Shown here one piece after another: positions 38,650 through 46,934 of a DNA stretch of 64,000 nucleotides. The translations under genes and the position numbers were made by a program. This DNA is from Achromobacter sp. UMC71. GTDB lineage: Bacteria; Pseudomonadota; Gammaproteobacteria; Burkholderiales; Burkholderiaceae_B. The notes beneath the pieces are model-generated. The model did not search any database, was not told the DNA's origin, and was given only the letters and a program-made list of their open reading frames with translations. The number at the start of each line of letters is the position of its first letter. Positions within the stretch are counted from its first letter, which is position 1. The stretch lies in the NCBI RefSeq assembly GCF_014170305.1, contig NZ_LZZT01000006.1, positions 107,428 to 171,427 of the forward strand, given 5' to 3'.

Positions 38650-39573
38650 CTATCCCTGCACGTCGCTGGCCCACGGCTCCGCCGTCAGGCGCTGCGCCAG
38701 ATATTCGATCAACGCCTGCACCCGCGCCGGCCGCCGCCGCCCCGGCGGGGTGACGATGTGCAGGGCGATCGGGTCCACCTGCCAGTCATCCATGGCGGTT
38801 TCCAGCGCGCCGGATTGCAGGTCTTCCCAGGCCAGGAATTCCGGTTGCAGCGCCAGGCCCATGCCGGCCCGTAGCGCCGGCGCCAGGGCCTCGGCGTTGT
38901 TCACGTTCAGGTGGATCGGCAAGGCTTGCGAGAACTCGCCGTGTTGCTCGTGGCGAAAGCGCCAGCTCGCGCCGTTGCGGGCGTACATGTATTGCAGCGC
39001 GTTGTGCTGCGCCAGGTCGCGGGGGTGCTTGGGCTTGCCCGCGCGCTTGAAGTAACCCGGCGCGCCGACCAGCAGGATGCGCACCGAGCACAGGCGCCGT
39101 GCCAGCAAGGTCGAGTCCACCAGGTTGGAGATGCGCAGCGCCAGATCGAAACGTTCGGAGACCAGGTCGGCCTGCTTGTCGTTGAATTCGATCTCCAGGC
39201 CCACGTCGGGATGCGCCTGCATGAAGGGCGGCAGCATCGGGGCCAGATGGGTGACGCCGAACGACATGGGCGCGGCCAGGCGGATCTTGCCGCGCAGGCT
39301 GGTGGACTTTTCCGTCACCTCGGCCTCGACCGCCTCGCCTTCCTCGAGAATCCGGGCCGCGCGTTCCAGCGCCGCATAGCCGGACTCGGTCAGGGTCATG
39401 CTGCGCGACGTGCGGTGGAACAGCGTGGTCTTCATGCGCGTTTCCAGCCGGGTGATGGTCTTGGAAACCGTGGCCTGAGCCACGGAAAGCTCCGCAGCGG
39501 CCTTGGCGAACGACCCGGTCTCGGCGACCTTGGCGAAGATCGCCCACCCTTCCAGATCGGGCAGTTTATTCAT
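38650..39573 (-). CDS. LysR-type regulator divergent from the isochorismatase-MFS-amidohydrolase cluster
   Basis: 307-residue LysR regulator of the CrgA/DsdC-like group. The HTH is in AKVAETGSFAKAAAELSVAQATVSKTITRLE; the effector domain begins LRGKIRLAAPMSFGVTHLAP. The second of two adjacent ATGs (39573) has AAGGG six bases upstream. It is transcribed away from the hydrolase gene across a 313-bp gap, so it probably regulates the 39.9-45.7 kb cluster. Inducer unknown. Confidence 0.87.
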   Translation of the reverse strand: MNKLPDLEGWAIFAKVAETGSFAKAAAELSVAQATVSKTITRLETRMKTTLFHRTSRSMTLTESGYAALERAARILEEGEAVEAEVTEKSTSLRGKIRLAAPMSFGVTHLAPMLPPFMQAHPDVGLEIEFNDKQADLVSERFDLALRISNLVDSTLLARRLCSVRILLVGAPGYFKRAGKPKHPRDLAQHNALQYMYARNGASWRFRHEQHGEFSQALPIHLNVNNAEALAPALRAGMGLALQPEFLAWEDLQSGALETAMDDWQVDPIALHIVTPPGRRRPARVQALIEYLAQRLTAEPWASDVQG

Positions 39574-39886
39574 CATGAACCCTTGCGTATCAGTTCGCGC
39601 CGATGATAGCGGCTGCCTATTGCCCACACAAGAACGCCTTGTAAAGGATCACCCAATACCGCTCCGCCATGGGGATCATGCAAAAAATGGAATGGATGGA
39701 ATTCCGCGCGGCGGATTCTCAGCGGGCGGACCGGTCCCTACTATGCCTCTACCGACAGACAGCGCAAACGGAAAGCCCCAAGCGGCCCTTGCGCCACCAC
39801 TGACGGTGCAGGCCCGGATGGCCTGCCAAGTAACCGAATTCACCCCGTCGCATTCCTAGACCGATTCCTTAAAAGAGAGACCCGCC
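39574..39886. promoter_or_regulatory. Divergent control region between LysR and isochorismatase-family gene
   Basis: 313 bp non-coding. Around 39680-39712 there are repeated TGGAAT words and a GGAATTCC palindrome, candidates for the LysR operator. AAAGAGAG just before the hydrolase start is the ribosome site. Confidence 0.4.
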
Positions 39887-40573
39887 ATGTCGAACCGCAA
39901 ATACCTCGAAGTCCTGACCCCCGAGAACAGCCAGATCATCTTCATCGACCAGCAGCCGCAGATGGCGTTCGGTGTGCAGTCGATCGACCGCCAGACGCTG
40001 AAGAACAATGTGGTGGGCCTGGCCAAGGCCGCGCGCACCTTCAACATCCCGACCACCATCACCACCGTGGAAACCGAGAGCTTCTCGGGCAATACCTTCC
40101 CTGAACTGCTGGCCGTGTTTCCGGACAACAAGATCCTGGAACGCACCTCGATGAACTCGTGGGACGACCAGAACGTGCGCGACGCGCTGGCCGCCAATGG
40201 CCGCAAGAAGGTCATCGTGGCAGGCCTGTGGACCGAAGTCTGCAACACCACGTTCGCCCTGTGCGCCATGCTGGAGGGCGACTACGAAATCTACATGGTG
40301 GCCGACGCCTCGGGTGGTACCTCGGCCGATGCGCACAAGTACGCCATGGACCGCATGATCCAGGCCGGCGTGGTGCCGGTGACCTGGCAGCAAGTGTTGC
40401 TGGAATGGCAGCGCGACTGGGCCCGCAAGGAAACCTATGACGCCGTCACCGCCATCGTCAAGGAACACTCCGGTGCGTACGGCATGGGCATCGACTACGC
40501 CGTGACCCACGTCCACAAGCTGGCCGAGCGTGTCCAGCACGGTGAGCGCATCGGCCCCAATCCGGCCAAGTAA
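39887..40573 (+). CDS. Isochorismatase-family cysteine hydrolase (YcaC-like)
   Basis: 228-residue hydrolase of the isochorismatase superfamily. The catalytic triad can be placed as Asp21 (IIFIDQQPQM), Lys82 (DNKILERTS) and Cys119 (GLWTEVCNTTFA). The YcaC branch hydrolyses unknown amides or ureides. It is the first of six same-strand genes with short gaps. Substrate unknown; the conserved neighbourhood with pirin and amidohydrolase points to a small-molecule amide or nitrile-derived compound (inference). Confidence 0.85.
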   Translation: MSNRKYLEVLTPENSQIIFIDQQPQMAFGVQSIDRQTLKNNVVGLAKAARTFNIPTTITTVETESFSGNTFPELLAVFPDNKILERTSMNSWDDQNVRDALAANGRKKVIVAGLWTEVCNTTFALCAMLEGDYEIYMVADASGGTSADAHKYAMDRMIQAGVVPVTWQQVLLEWQRDWARKETYDAVTAIVKEHSGAYGMGIDYAVTHVHKLAERVQHGERIGPNPAK

Positions 40574-40605
40574 TTCACCAGGTACACCGACTCCAGGAGC
40601 TTGCC

Positions 40606-42198
40606 GTGGCTGACCAGAAGATCCAATCCACCGGGGGCAGTTTCGCGTCGCTGCGCCAACCCGTGTTCGCGGTGCTGTGGGCAGCCACGGTGCTGGGCAA
40701 CGTGGGCAGCTTCATGCGCGACGTGGCCAGCTCCTGGCTGGTGACGGACCTGTCGGCCAGCCCCACGGCCGTGGCCTTGATCCAGACGGCGGCGACGCTG
40801 CCGATCTTTCTGTTGGCGATACCGGCCGGCGTGCTGTCGGACATCCTGGACCGTCGCCGCTTTCTGATTGTCGTGCAGCTGCTGCTGGCTTCGGTCAGCG
40901 GCACGCTGCTGGTGTTGTCGCACTTCGGCGCATTGACGGTGGATTACCTGATTGCACTGACCTTCGTGGGCGGTATCGGTGCCGCCCTGATGGGGCCCAC
41001 CTGGCAGGCCATCGTGCCCGAGCTGGTGCCGCGCGAGAACCTGAAAGGTGCGGTGGCGCTGAATTCGCTGGGCATCAACATTGCCCGCGCTATCGGCCCG
41101 GCCGCGGGCGGCCTGATCCTGGCCAGCTTTGGCGCGGCGGTGACCTATGGCATGGATGTACTGAGCTACGTCTTCGTCATTGCCGCGTTGCTCTGGTGGA
41201 AGCGCCCGGCCGCGACCGACAGCGCTTTGTCGGAGAATTTCCTGGGGGCGTTTCGTGCCGGTCTGCGTTATACGCGGGCCAGCAAGGAACTGCACCGCGT
41301 GTTGCTGCGCGCCGCCGTGTTCTTCCTGTTCGCCAGTGCCGTATGGGCCCTGCTGCCCCTGGTGGCGCGGCAGATGCTGGGGGGCACCGCCGGCTTCTAT
41401 GGCGTGTTGCTGGGTGCGGTGGGCGCGGGCGCAATCGTCGGCGCGCTGGTGATGCCCCGGGTGAGCGCGCACCTGGATACGGATGGGCTGGTGCTGCTGG
41501 CCTCGGTGGTCAGTGCGGCCGTCATGGCAATGCTGGTGTTTGCCCCGCCCAAGTGGCTGGCCGTGCCGCTGCTGGTGTTGCTGGGCATGGGCTGGATCAC
41601 CGCGCTCACGACGTTCAACAGTGTGGCCCAGGCCATTCTGCCCAACTGGGTGCGCGGCCGCGGACTGGCGGTGTACCTGATGGTGTTCAACGGCGCGATG
41701 GCGGCCGGCAGCCTGGGCTGGGGCCTGGTGGCCCGCGAGATCGGCGTGCCGTACGCCTTGGCGGTCAGTGCCGCGGGGCTGGTCGTGGTGGCGCTGCTGT
41801 TCCACCGTGTCCGCCTGCCTGTGGGGGAAGTGGATCTGCAGGCGTCCAACCACTGGCCCGAGCCGCTGGTTGCGGAGTCGGTGGCCAATGACCGCGGGCC
41901 GGTGCTGGTGCAGGTGGAATACCGCATTCGCCAGGAAGATCGTGCGGCGTTTCTGGACGCGATGAAGCGCCTGTCGCAGGAGCGGTTGCGCGATGGCGCC
42001 TATGCCTGGGGCGTGGTCGAGCACACCAACGACCCGCAGCGCGTGGTGGAGTGGTTCTTCGTGGAGTCGTGGGCCGAACACCTGCGCCAGCATCACCGGG
42101 TATCGCATGCCGATGCCGACCTGCAGGCCGAAGCGCTGCGCTTTCATGCGGGGCCCGGCAAACCGGAAGTGCATCACTTCCTGGCGTTGAAACACTGA
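40606..42198 (+). CDS. MFS transporter (MFS_3/DUF894 type) with a C-terminal cytoplasmic domain
   Basis: 530-residue MFS_3-type exporter relative (EntS-like): QPVFAVLWAATVLGNVGSFMRDVASSWLVTDL opens the first helices and LSDILDRRRFL is the loop 2-3 motif. About 410 residues form the membrane part; the last 100 or so (from VLVQVEYRIRQEDRAAFLDAMKRL) resemble an antibiotic-biosynthesis-monooxygenase-like ferredoxin-fold domain, ending LALKH. Combined length is typical of the DUF894 group. Drug or metabolite export is the likely role. It lies between a hydrolase and a pirin. Confidence 0.83.
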   Translation: MADQKIQSTGGSFASLRQPVFAVLWAATVLGNVGSFMRDVASSWLVTDLSASPTAVALIQTAATLPIFLLAIPAGVLSDILDRRRFLIVVQLLLASVSGTLLVLSHFGALTVDYLIALTFVGGIGAALMGPTWQAIVPELVPRENLKGAVALNSLGINIARAIGPAAGGLILASFGAAVTYGMDVLSYVFVIAALLWWKRPAATDSALSENFLGAFRAGLRYTRASKELHRVLLRAAVFFLFASAVWALLPLVARQMLGGTAGFYGVLLGAVGAGAIVGALVMPRVSAHLDTDGLVLLASVVSAAVMAMLVFAPPKWLAVPLLVLLGMGWITALTTFNSVAQAILPNWVRGRGLAVYLMVFNGAMAAGSLGWGLVAREIGVPYALAVSAAGLVVVALLFHRVRLPVGEVDLQASNHWPEPLVAESVANDRGPVLVQVEYRIRQEDRAAFLDAMKRLSQERLRDGAYAWGVVEHTNDPQRVVEWFFVESWAEHLRQHHRVSHADADLQAEALRFHAGPGKPEVHHFLALKH

Positions 42199-42216
42199 TA
42201 TCCAAGGAGGCCAGCC

Positions 42217-42921
42217 ATGATTGAACGCCGACCGCTTGAAACCCTGGGCCACACCCGCCGCGGCTGGCTCGATGCCAAACACCATTTCTCGTTCGTGGGC
42301 TGTCAGGACCCCGCGCGGTTGCGCTGGGGGGCGCTGCGTGCCTGGAACGACGAGACGATTGCGGCGGGCGCGGGCTTTCCCGCTTTGCTGCAGACGGACA
42401 TGGAGATCATCACCTGCGTGCGCGAAGGCGCGCTGACGCACGAAGACGATCTGGGCAACCGCGGGCGTACCCGGGTTGGGGATGTGCAGGTGATGAGCGC
42501 GGGCAGCGGCGTGACGCACGCCGAGTTCAACATGGAAGGCGGACCGGCGCGGGTGTTCCAGATCTGGATCGAGCCGGACCGCCGCGGTGTGCCGCCGAGC
42601 TGGGGCCGAAAGAGCTTTGCCCGAGAGGCTTGCGACGGCCAGTTCATTACGCTGGCCAGCGGCATGCAGGGCGATGACGACGCCTTGCCCATCCGCAGCG
42701 ACGCACGCGTGCTGGCGGTTGCGCTGAAGGCCGGGCAAGCGGCTACCTACCGCTTCGCGCAAGGGGCGCGTCGCGGTTACCTGGTGGCCGCCAAGGGGCG
42801 CTTGACCGTCAATGACATCGTCGTGGATGGCGGCGACGGTGTTGCCATTCACGATGAAACCGACTTACGCATCATGGCCCTGGACGACGCCGAAGTCCTG
42901 TTGGCCGACACGCATGCCTGA
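42217..42921 (+). CDS. Pirin-family cupin protein
   Basis: 234-residue bicupin pirin. The N-terminal cupin has the metal ligands in HHFSFVGCQDPARL, EIITCVREGALTHEDDLGN and VMSAGSGVTHAEFN. An AAGGAGG ribosome site precedes the ATG. Some pirins show quercetinase activity and others act as regulators; the role here is unknown, though pirins often accompany stress or aromatic-metabolism genes. Confidence 0.86.
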   Translation: MIERRPLETLGHTRRGWLDAKHHFSFVGCQDPARLRWGALRAWNDETIAAGAGFPALLQTDMEIITCVREGALTHEDDLGNRGRTRVGDVQVMSAGSGVTHAEFNMEGGPARVFQIWIEPDRRGVPPSWGRKSFAREACDGQFITLASGMQGDDDALPIRSDARVLAVALKAGQAATYRFAQGARRGYLVAAKGRLTVNDIVVDGGDGVAIHDETDLRIMALDDAEVLLADTHA

Positions 42922-42946
42922 CCCTATCCATCCTGCGAGGACACCC

Positions 42947-43219
42947 ATGAAGATCTATCTGCTTTCCCTTGGCGCCGGCCTGCTGGTCGGCGTGGTGTAC
43001 AGCCTGTTGCAGGTGCGGTCTCCGGCCCCGCCGCTGGTGGCGTTGATCGGCTTGCTCGGCATCCTGGTGGGCGAGCAGCTCGTGCCGGTGGGCAAGCAGC
43101 TGCTCAGTGGCACCGCGTTTGTCGCCGCCTGCAACAAGGAACAGGCGGCGCGTCATGTCTTCGGGCAATTGCCCGGCCGCCAGGAAAAGGACAACGCCGG
43201 GGACAAGGCCGAAGGCTGA
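42947..43219 (+). CDS. XapX-domain small membrane protein (DUF1427)
   Basis: 90-residue protein with two hydrophobic helices: MKIYLLSLGAGLLVGVVYSLL and PLVALIGLLGILVGEQLVPVGKQLL, the XapX signature including GLLGILxGE. The family has no established biochemical function. Charged C-terminal tail of about 20 residues. It lies between pirin and the Tat-type amidohydrolase, an arrangement that suggests one functional unit. Confidence 0.82.
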   Translation: MKIYLLSLGAGLLVGVVYSLLQVRSPAPPLVALIGLLGILVGEQLVPVGKQLLSGTAFVAACNKEQAARHVFGQLPGRQEKDNAGDKAEG

Positions 43220-43246
43220 CCCCTCCACGCACCCAAGGAATTTCGT

Positions 43247-45241
43247 ATGCCTACCCGTCGCGATCTCATCGGTGCTGCTTCTACACTCGCGCTCAACAGC
43301 TTGCTGGGCACCCACGCCATTGCCCGATCCCAAGGAGATTCCCCCATGCCAAATACTGCAAACGCTGCCCCGGACGTTGTCTTCTACAACGGCCGTATCA
43401 CCACGCTGGACCGCGCCAGGCCACAGGCCAGCGCGGTGGCGATCAAGGACGGCCGCTTCATTGCCGTCGGCACCGATGCCGAGGTCATGGCGCTGGCCGG
43501 TTCCGCCGCCCGGCGCATCGACCTGAAAGGCCGCGGCGTGCTGCCCGGGCTGTTCGACAACCACACGCACGTGGTGCGCGGCGGCCTGAACTACAACATG
43601 GAGCTGCGTTGGGATGGCGTGCGTTCGCTGGCCGATGCCATGGGCATGCTCAAGCGCCAGGTGGCCATTACGCCGGCCCCGCAGTGGGTGCGGATCGTGG
43701 GCGGCTTTACCGAACACCAGTTCGCCGAGAAGCGCTTGCCGACCATCGACGAGATCAACGCCATTGCGCCGGACACGCCGGTGTTCATCCTGCACCTGTA
43801 CGACCGCGCCCTGCTCAATGGCGCCGCGCTGCGCGCCGTGGGCTATACCAAGACCACGCCCAACCCGCCCGGCGGCGAGATCATCCGCGACGGTCAGGGC
43901 AACCCCACCGGGCTGCTGCTGGCCAAGCCCAACGCGACCATCCTGTATGCCACGCTGGCCAAGGGCCCGAAGCTGCCGTTTGACTATCAGCTCAACTCGA
44001 CGCGCCATTTCATGCGGGAATTGAACCGCCTGGGCGTGACCGGCGTGATCGACGCCGGTGGCGGCTTCCAGAACTATCCCGACGACTACGCCGTCATCCA
44101 GAAGCTGGCGGACGACGGCCAGATGACGGTGCGCCTGGCCTACAACCTGTTCACGCAGAAGCCCAAGCAGGAAAAGGAAGACTTCCTGAAGTGGACCTCC
44201 AGCGTGAAGTACAAGCAAGGCACCGACTACTTCCGCCACAACGGGGCGGGCGAAATGCTGGTGTTCTCGGCGGCGGACTTCGAGGACTTTCGCGTGGAGC
44301 GTCCCGACATGCCGCCCGAAATGGAGGGCGAGCTGGAAGAAGTGGTGCGGGTGCTGGCGCAGAACCGCTGGCCGTGGCGCCTGCATGCCACGTATGACGA
44401 GACCATCTCGCGCGCGCTGGACGTGTTCGAGAAGGTGAACCAGGACACGCCGCTGACGGGCTTGAACTGGTTCTTCGACCATGCGGAAACCATTTCCGAC
44501 AAGTCGATTGACCGTATCGCCGCGCTGGGCGGCGGCATCGCCGTGCAGCATCGCATGGCTTACCAGGGGGAGTACTTCATCGAACGCTACGGCGCGGCCG
44601 CCGCCGAGGCCTCGCCGCCCGTGGCCAAGATCCTGCAGCGGGGCGTGAAAGTGTCGGCAGGCACCGACGCCACGCGCGTCGCCTCGTACAACCCCTGGGT
44701 GTCGCTGGCCTGGATGATCACGGGCAAGACCGTGGGCGGCACGCGCCTGTATCCCGCGCGCAACTGCCTGGACCGCGAGACGGCGCTGCGCATGTGGACC
44801 GAGAACGTCGCCTGGTTCTCGAACGAGGAAGGCAAGCGCGGCCGCATCCAGGCCGGCCAGCTGGCCGACTTCATCGTGCCCAGCAAAGACTATTTCAGCT
44901 GCGCCGAAGACGATATCTCGTTCCTGACCTCGGACCTGACCGTAGTTGGCGGTCGCGTGGTCTACGGTGGCGGTGACTTCGGGCCGCTGGACGAGAACCC
45001 GCTGCCCCCCGCCATGCCGGACTGGTCGCCCACGCGCCTGTTCGGCGGCTACGCCGCCTGGGGCGACCCCGACGGGGCAGGCCGCAATTCGCTGGGCTAC
45101 CGCAATATGGCTGCCTGCGGCTGCGCCAGCGCCTGCGGCGTGCACGGCCACGACCATGCCAAGGCGTGGGCCGCGAAAGCGCCCAGTTCCGATCTGCAGG
45201 GCTTTTTCGGCGCGCTGGGTTGCGCGTGCTGGGCGGTTTAA
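43247..45241 (+). CDS. Amidohydrolase family 3 (YtcJ-like) with Tat-type leader and Cys/His-rich tail
   Basis: 664-residue metal-dependent hydrolase. The N-terminus MPTRRDLIGAASTLAL fits a twin-arginine leader. The metal-site HxH is in LFDNHTHVVRG, with later FDHAET and SAGTDATR motifs of amidohydrolase_3. A second in-frame ATG at 43346 (residue 34) has its own AAGGAGA ribosome site and would yield a leaderless form. The C-terminus carries an unusual Cys/His-rich stretch (CGCASACGVHGHDH ... GCACW). Family members cleave amides, carbamates or formamides; substrate unknown. Confidence 0.85.
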   Translation: MPTRRDLIGAASTLALNSLLGTHAIARSQGDSPMPNTANAAPDVVFYNGRITTLDRARPQASAVAIKDGRFIAVGTDAEVMALAGSAARRIDLKGRGVLPGLFDNHTHVVRGGLNYNMELRWDGVRSLADAMGMLKRQVAITPAPQWVRIVGGFTEHQFAEKRLPTIDEINAIAPDTPVFILHLYDRALLNGAALRAVGYTKTTPNPPGGEIIRDGQGNPTGLLLAKPNATILYATLAKGPKLPFDYQLNSTRHFMRELNRLGVTGVIDAGGGFQNYPDDYAVIQKLADDGQMTVRLAYNLFTQKPKQEKEDFLKWTSSVKYKQGTDYFRHNGAGEMLVFSAADFEDFRVERPDMPPEMEGELEEVVRVLAQNRWPWRLHATYDETISRALDVFEKVNQDTPLTGLNWFFDHAETISDKSIDRIAALGGGIAVQHRMAYQGEYFIERYGAAAAEASPPVAKILQRGVKVSAGTDATRVASYNPWVSLAWMITGKTVGGTRLYPARNCLDRETALRMWTENVAWFSNEEGKRGRIQAGQLADFIVPSKDYFSCAEDDISFLTSDLTVVGGRVVYGGGDFGPLDENPLPPAMPDWSPTRLFGGYAAWGDPDGAGRNSLGYRNMAACGCASACGVHGHDHAKAWAAKAPSSDLQGFFGALGCACWAV

Positions 45242-45252
45242 GGAGGCGGGCG

Positions 45253-45732
45253 ATGAACGCGACCTTTCAATGGGAGCGGCGGCTGGCCGGCCTGGCCCGG
45301 CCGCTGTTCGGTTCCGGCGTCGTGCGGTTCCTGGCCTATCTGGGCCTGTGCGCGGCCTATCTGCAAGGTGGCTGGGTCAAGCTCACGGACTTTCCGGGCG
45401 CGTTGCGCGAGATGGCGCATTTCGGCCTGGCGCCCGAACCGCTGTTTGCCGTGCTGGTCATTGCGCTGGAACTGGTGGCGTCCGGCCTGATCCTGAGCGG
45501 AAGGCTGCGCTGGTTGGGAGCGGTTGCCCTGGCCGGCTTCACGCTGGCGGCGACGGGGCTTGCGCTGCGCTACTGGGAGATGCCGGCCGGGCAGGAACGC
45601 TTCATGGCCGCCAACGCCTTTTTCGAGCACCTGGGGCTGGCGGGCGGCTTGCTGCTGGTGGCGTGGCTGGACCTGCGCACGCCTGCCGCTGCCACGCTTA
45701 CTCGGCCTGAGGCGCCGCGCACACCCGCTTGA
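45253..45732 (+). CDS. DoxX-family integral membrane protein
   Basis: 159-residue four-helix DoxX/DoxD-type membrane protein, with LAYLGLCAAYLQGGWVKLTDFPGAL as the typical first helix and loop. AGGAGG stands at the ideal distance before the ATG, 11 bases after the amidohydrolase stop. Its 3' end overlaps, on the other strand, what looks like the end of a lost LysR gene (45698-45787). DoxX proteins are linked to thiosulfate:quinone reduction or redox stress; the role here is not known. Confidence 0.82.
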   Translation: MNATFQWERRLAGLARPLFGSGVVRFLAYLGLCAAYLQGGWVKLTDFPGALREMAHFGLAPEPLFAVLVIALELVASGLILSGRLRWLGAVALAGFTLAATGLALRYWEMPAGQERFMAANAFFEHLGLAGGLLLVAWLDLRTPAAATLTRPEAPRTPA

Positions 45733-45787
45733 TCGTCTGGCGCAGCCAGCGGTGCGCCGGGTCGTTGTCCAGCTGCGGGGGCCAGGC
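45698..45787 (-). pseudogene. 3' remnant of a LysR-type regulator gene
   Basis: On the minus strand a stop at 45698-45700 closes an open 29-codon stretch reading AWPPQLDNDPAHRWLRQTI and on to the end APQAE. The DPAHRWLR pattern is a common LysR-family C-terminus. The upstream side is closed by a TAG at 45788-45790, so no intact gene remains. It overlaps the last codons of the DoxX gene. Recognition is by eye. Confidence 0.5.
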
Positions 45788-45830
45788 CTACCTGGATGGC
45801 GCACCGGCCCAGGGCCGGAACCCGTAGCCG

Positions 45831-46763
45831 TCAGCGCGCCGGCCGGGCCTTCAGGTCGGCCATTTCTTCCTGCATCAGCTGGTGGGCGTAGCGTGAGAAC
45901 ACGCTGACCAGGCGGGTACGGGTATGGTACGGCGGGTATAGCAATGCGACCGTGACCGGCACGGCGGGGCTGAAGGGGCGGACTTCCACGCCGTTGACCT
46001 CGTATTCCTCGCGCGCGGCCAGGGGGTTGATCAGGGCCACGCCCAGCCCGGCGCCGACCAGCGCGCAAACCGACGAGCCCAGCCCGGCCTCGGCCACGGT
46101 CTGGCGCTCGACCTTGGCGGCCCTGAAAACCGCGTCGATCTTTTCCCGCAGCGGCGTGGCGCTGGGGAAGGCGATGAAGGGTTCGCCGGCGAAATCGGCC
46201 GGTTTCAGCTTTTTCAGCTTGGTCAGCCGGTGGCCCTTGGGCAGCACCGCCACGCAATTCATGGTCAGCACCGGTTCGACCTGGATGCCGGGCGAATCCC
46301 CGGACAGCATTGCCAGCCCGGTGTCGCAGAATCCGGAGCTGATCCAGTTATGCACCGCGCTGGCGTTGCCGGAGTGGATCGACACCATGACATCCGGGTA
46401 TTCGGTCTTGAAAGCAGCCACGATGCGGGCCAGCAGGCCCCCGGCCAATCGCGGCATGGCCGCTACGCTCAGGCGGCTGGCGCTGAACGAGCGAATGCTG
46501 GCGGCCGCCGATTCCAGGCCGGCCAGGCCGATGAAGGTCTTTTCCACCTCTTGAAAGAAGCGCGAGCCGTCCTGGGTGGGCGTCAGGCGGCTGCCGTTGC
46601 GGTCGAACAGGGGAAACTGGGTGATTGCTTCCAATTGCCCAATTAAGCGGCTAACGTGCGGCTGCGAGGTATGCACTCGCCTGGCGGCGGCGGTCATGGA
46701 GCCGGTCATCATGACGGCTCGGAAAGCCTCGATGTGCCGCAAGCCCATTCGTGTAATGGCCAT
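45831..46763 (-). CDS. LysR-type regulator divergent from gltIJKL
   Basis: 310-residue LysR regulator of the group that includes octopine/amino-acid catabolism regulators. The HTH is AFRAVMMTGSMTAAARRVHTSQPHVSRLIGQLE in outline (about residues 14-45); the effector domain begins RLSVAAMPRLAG. It is divergent from the gltI operon across about 170 bp and is therefore the likely glt regulator; it also converges on the DoxX cluster from the right. Confidence 0.87.
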   Translation of the reverse strand: MAITRMGLRHIEAFRAVMMTGSMTAAARRVHTSQPHVSRLIGQLEAITQFPLFDRNGSRLTPTQDGSRFFQEVEKTFIGLAGLESAAASIRSFSASRLSVAAMPRLAGGLLARIVAAFKTEYPDVMVSIHSGNASAVHNWISSGFCDTGLAMLSGDSPGIQVEPVLTMNCVAVLPKGHRLTKLKKLKPADFAGEPFIAFPSATPLREKIDAVFRAAKVERQTVAEAGLGSSVCALVGAGLGVALINPLAAREEYEVNGVEVRPFSPAVPVTVALLYPPYHTRTRLVSVFSRYAHQLMQEEMADLKARPAR

Positions 46764-46934
46764 ATCAAATCCGTATAGAGGAATACCCGATTGGAACTGG
46801 ATAAAACCATAACGCTAGTTGATACTTTTTGCCAGCCGCGGGGCTCATCGCGGGACGCGGCGGTATGCATGCAGTTTGGCACCGCTGTTCGTGAACATAA
46901 ACACGCGCCGCTCGCAAGGCGCCAAGGGAATACG
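46764..46934. promoter_or_regulatory. Divergent promoter region LysR / gltI
   Basis: 171 bp non-coding with A/T-rich sequence at 46765-46830, followed by G/C-rich leader. It must hold both promoters and the LysR site; no single element is certain by eye. AAGGGAA precedes the gltI ATG. Confidence 0.4.

Noticed and set aside
40495..42852. 785-codon open frame on the minus strand
   Set aside because: It lies fully opposite the well-recognised MFS and pirin genes, is rich in His, Gln and Arg as typical of antisense frames in G/C-rich genes, and has no recognisable domain.
42872..45157. 761-codon open frame on the minus strand
   Set aside because: Antisense shadow of the XapX and amidohydrolase genes; composition and lack of any domain argue against coding.
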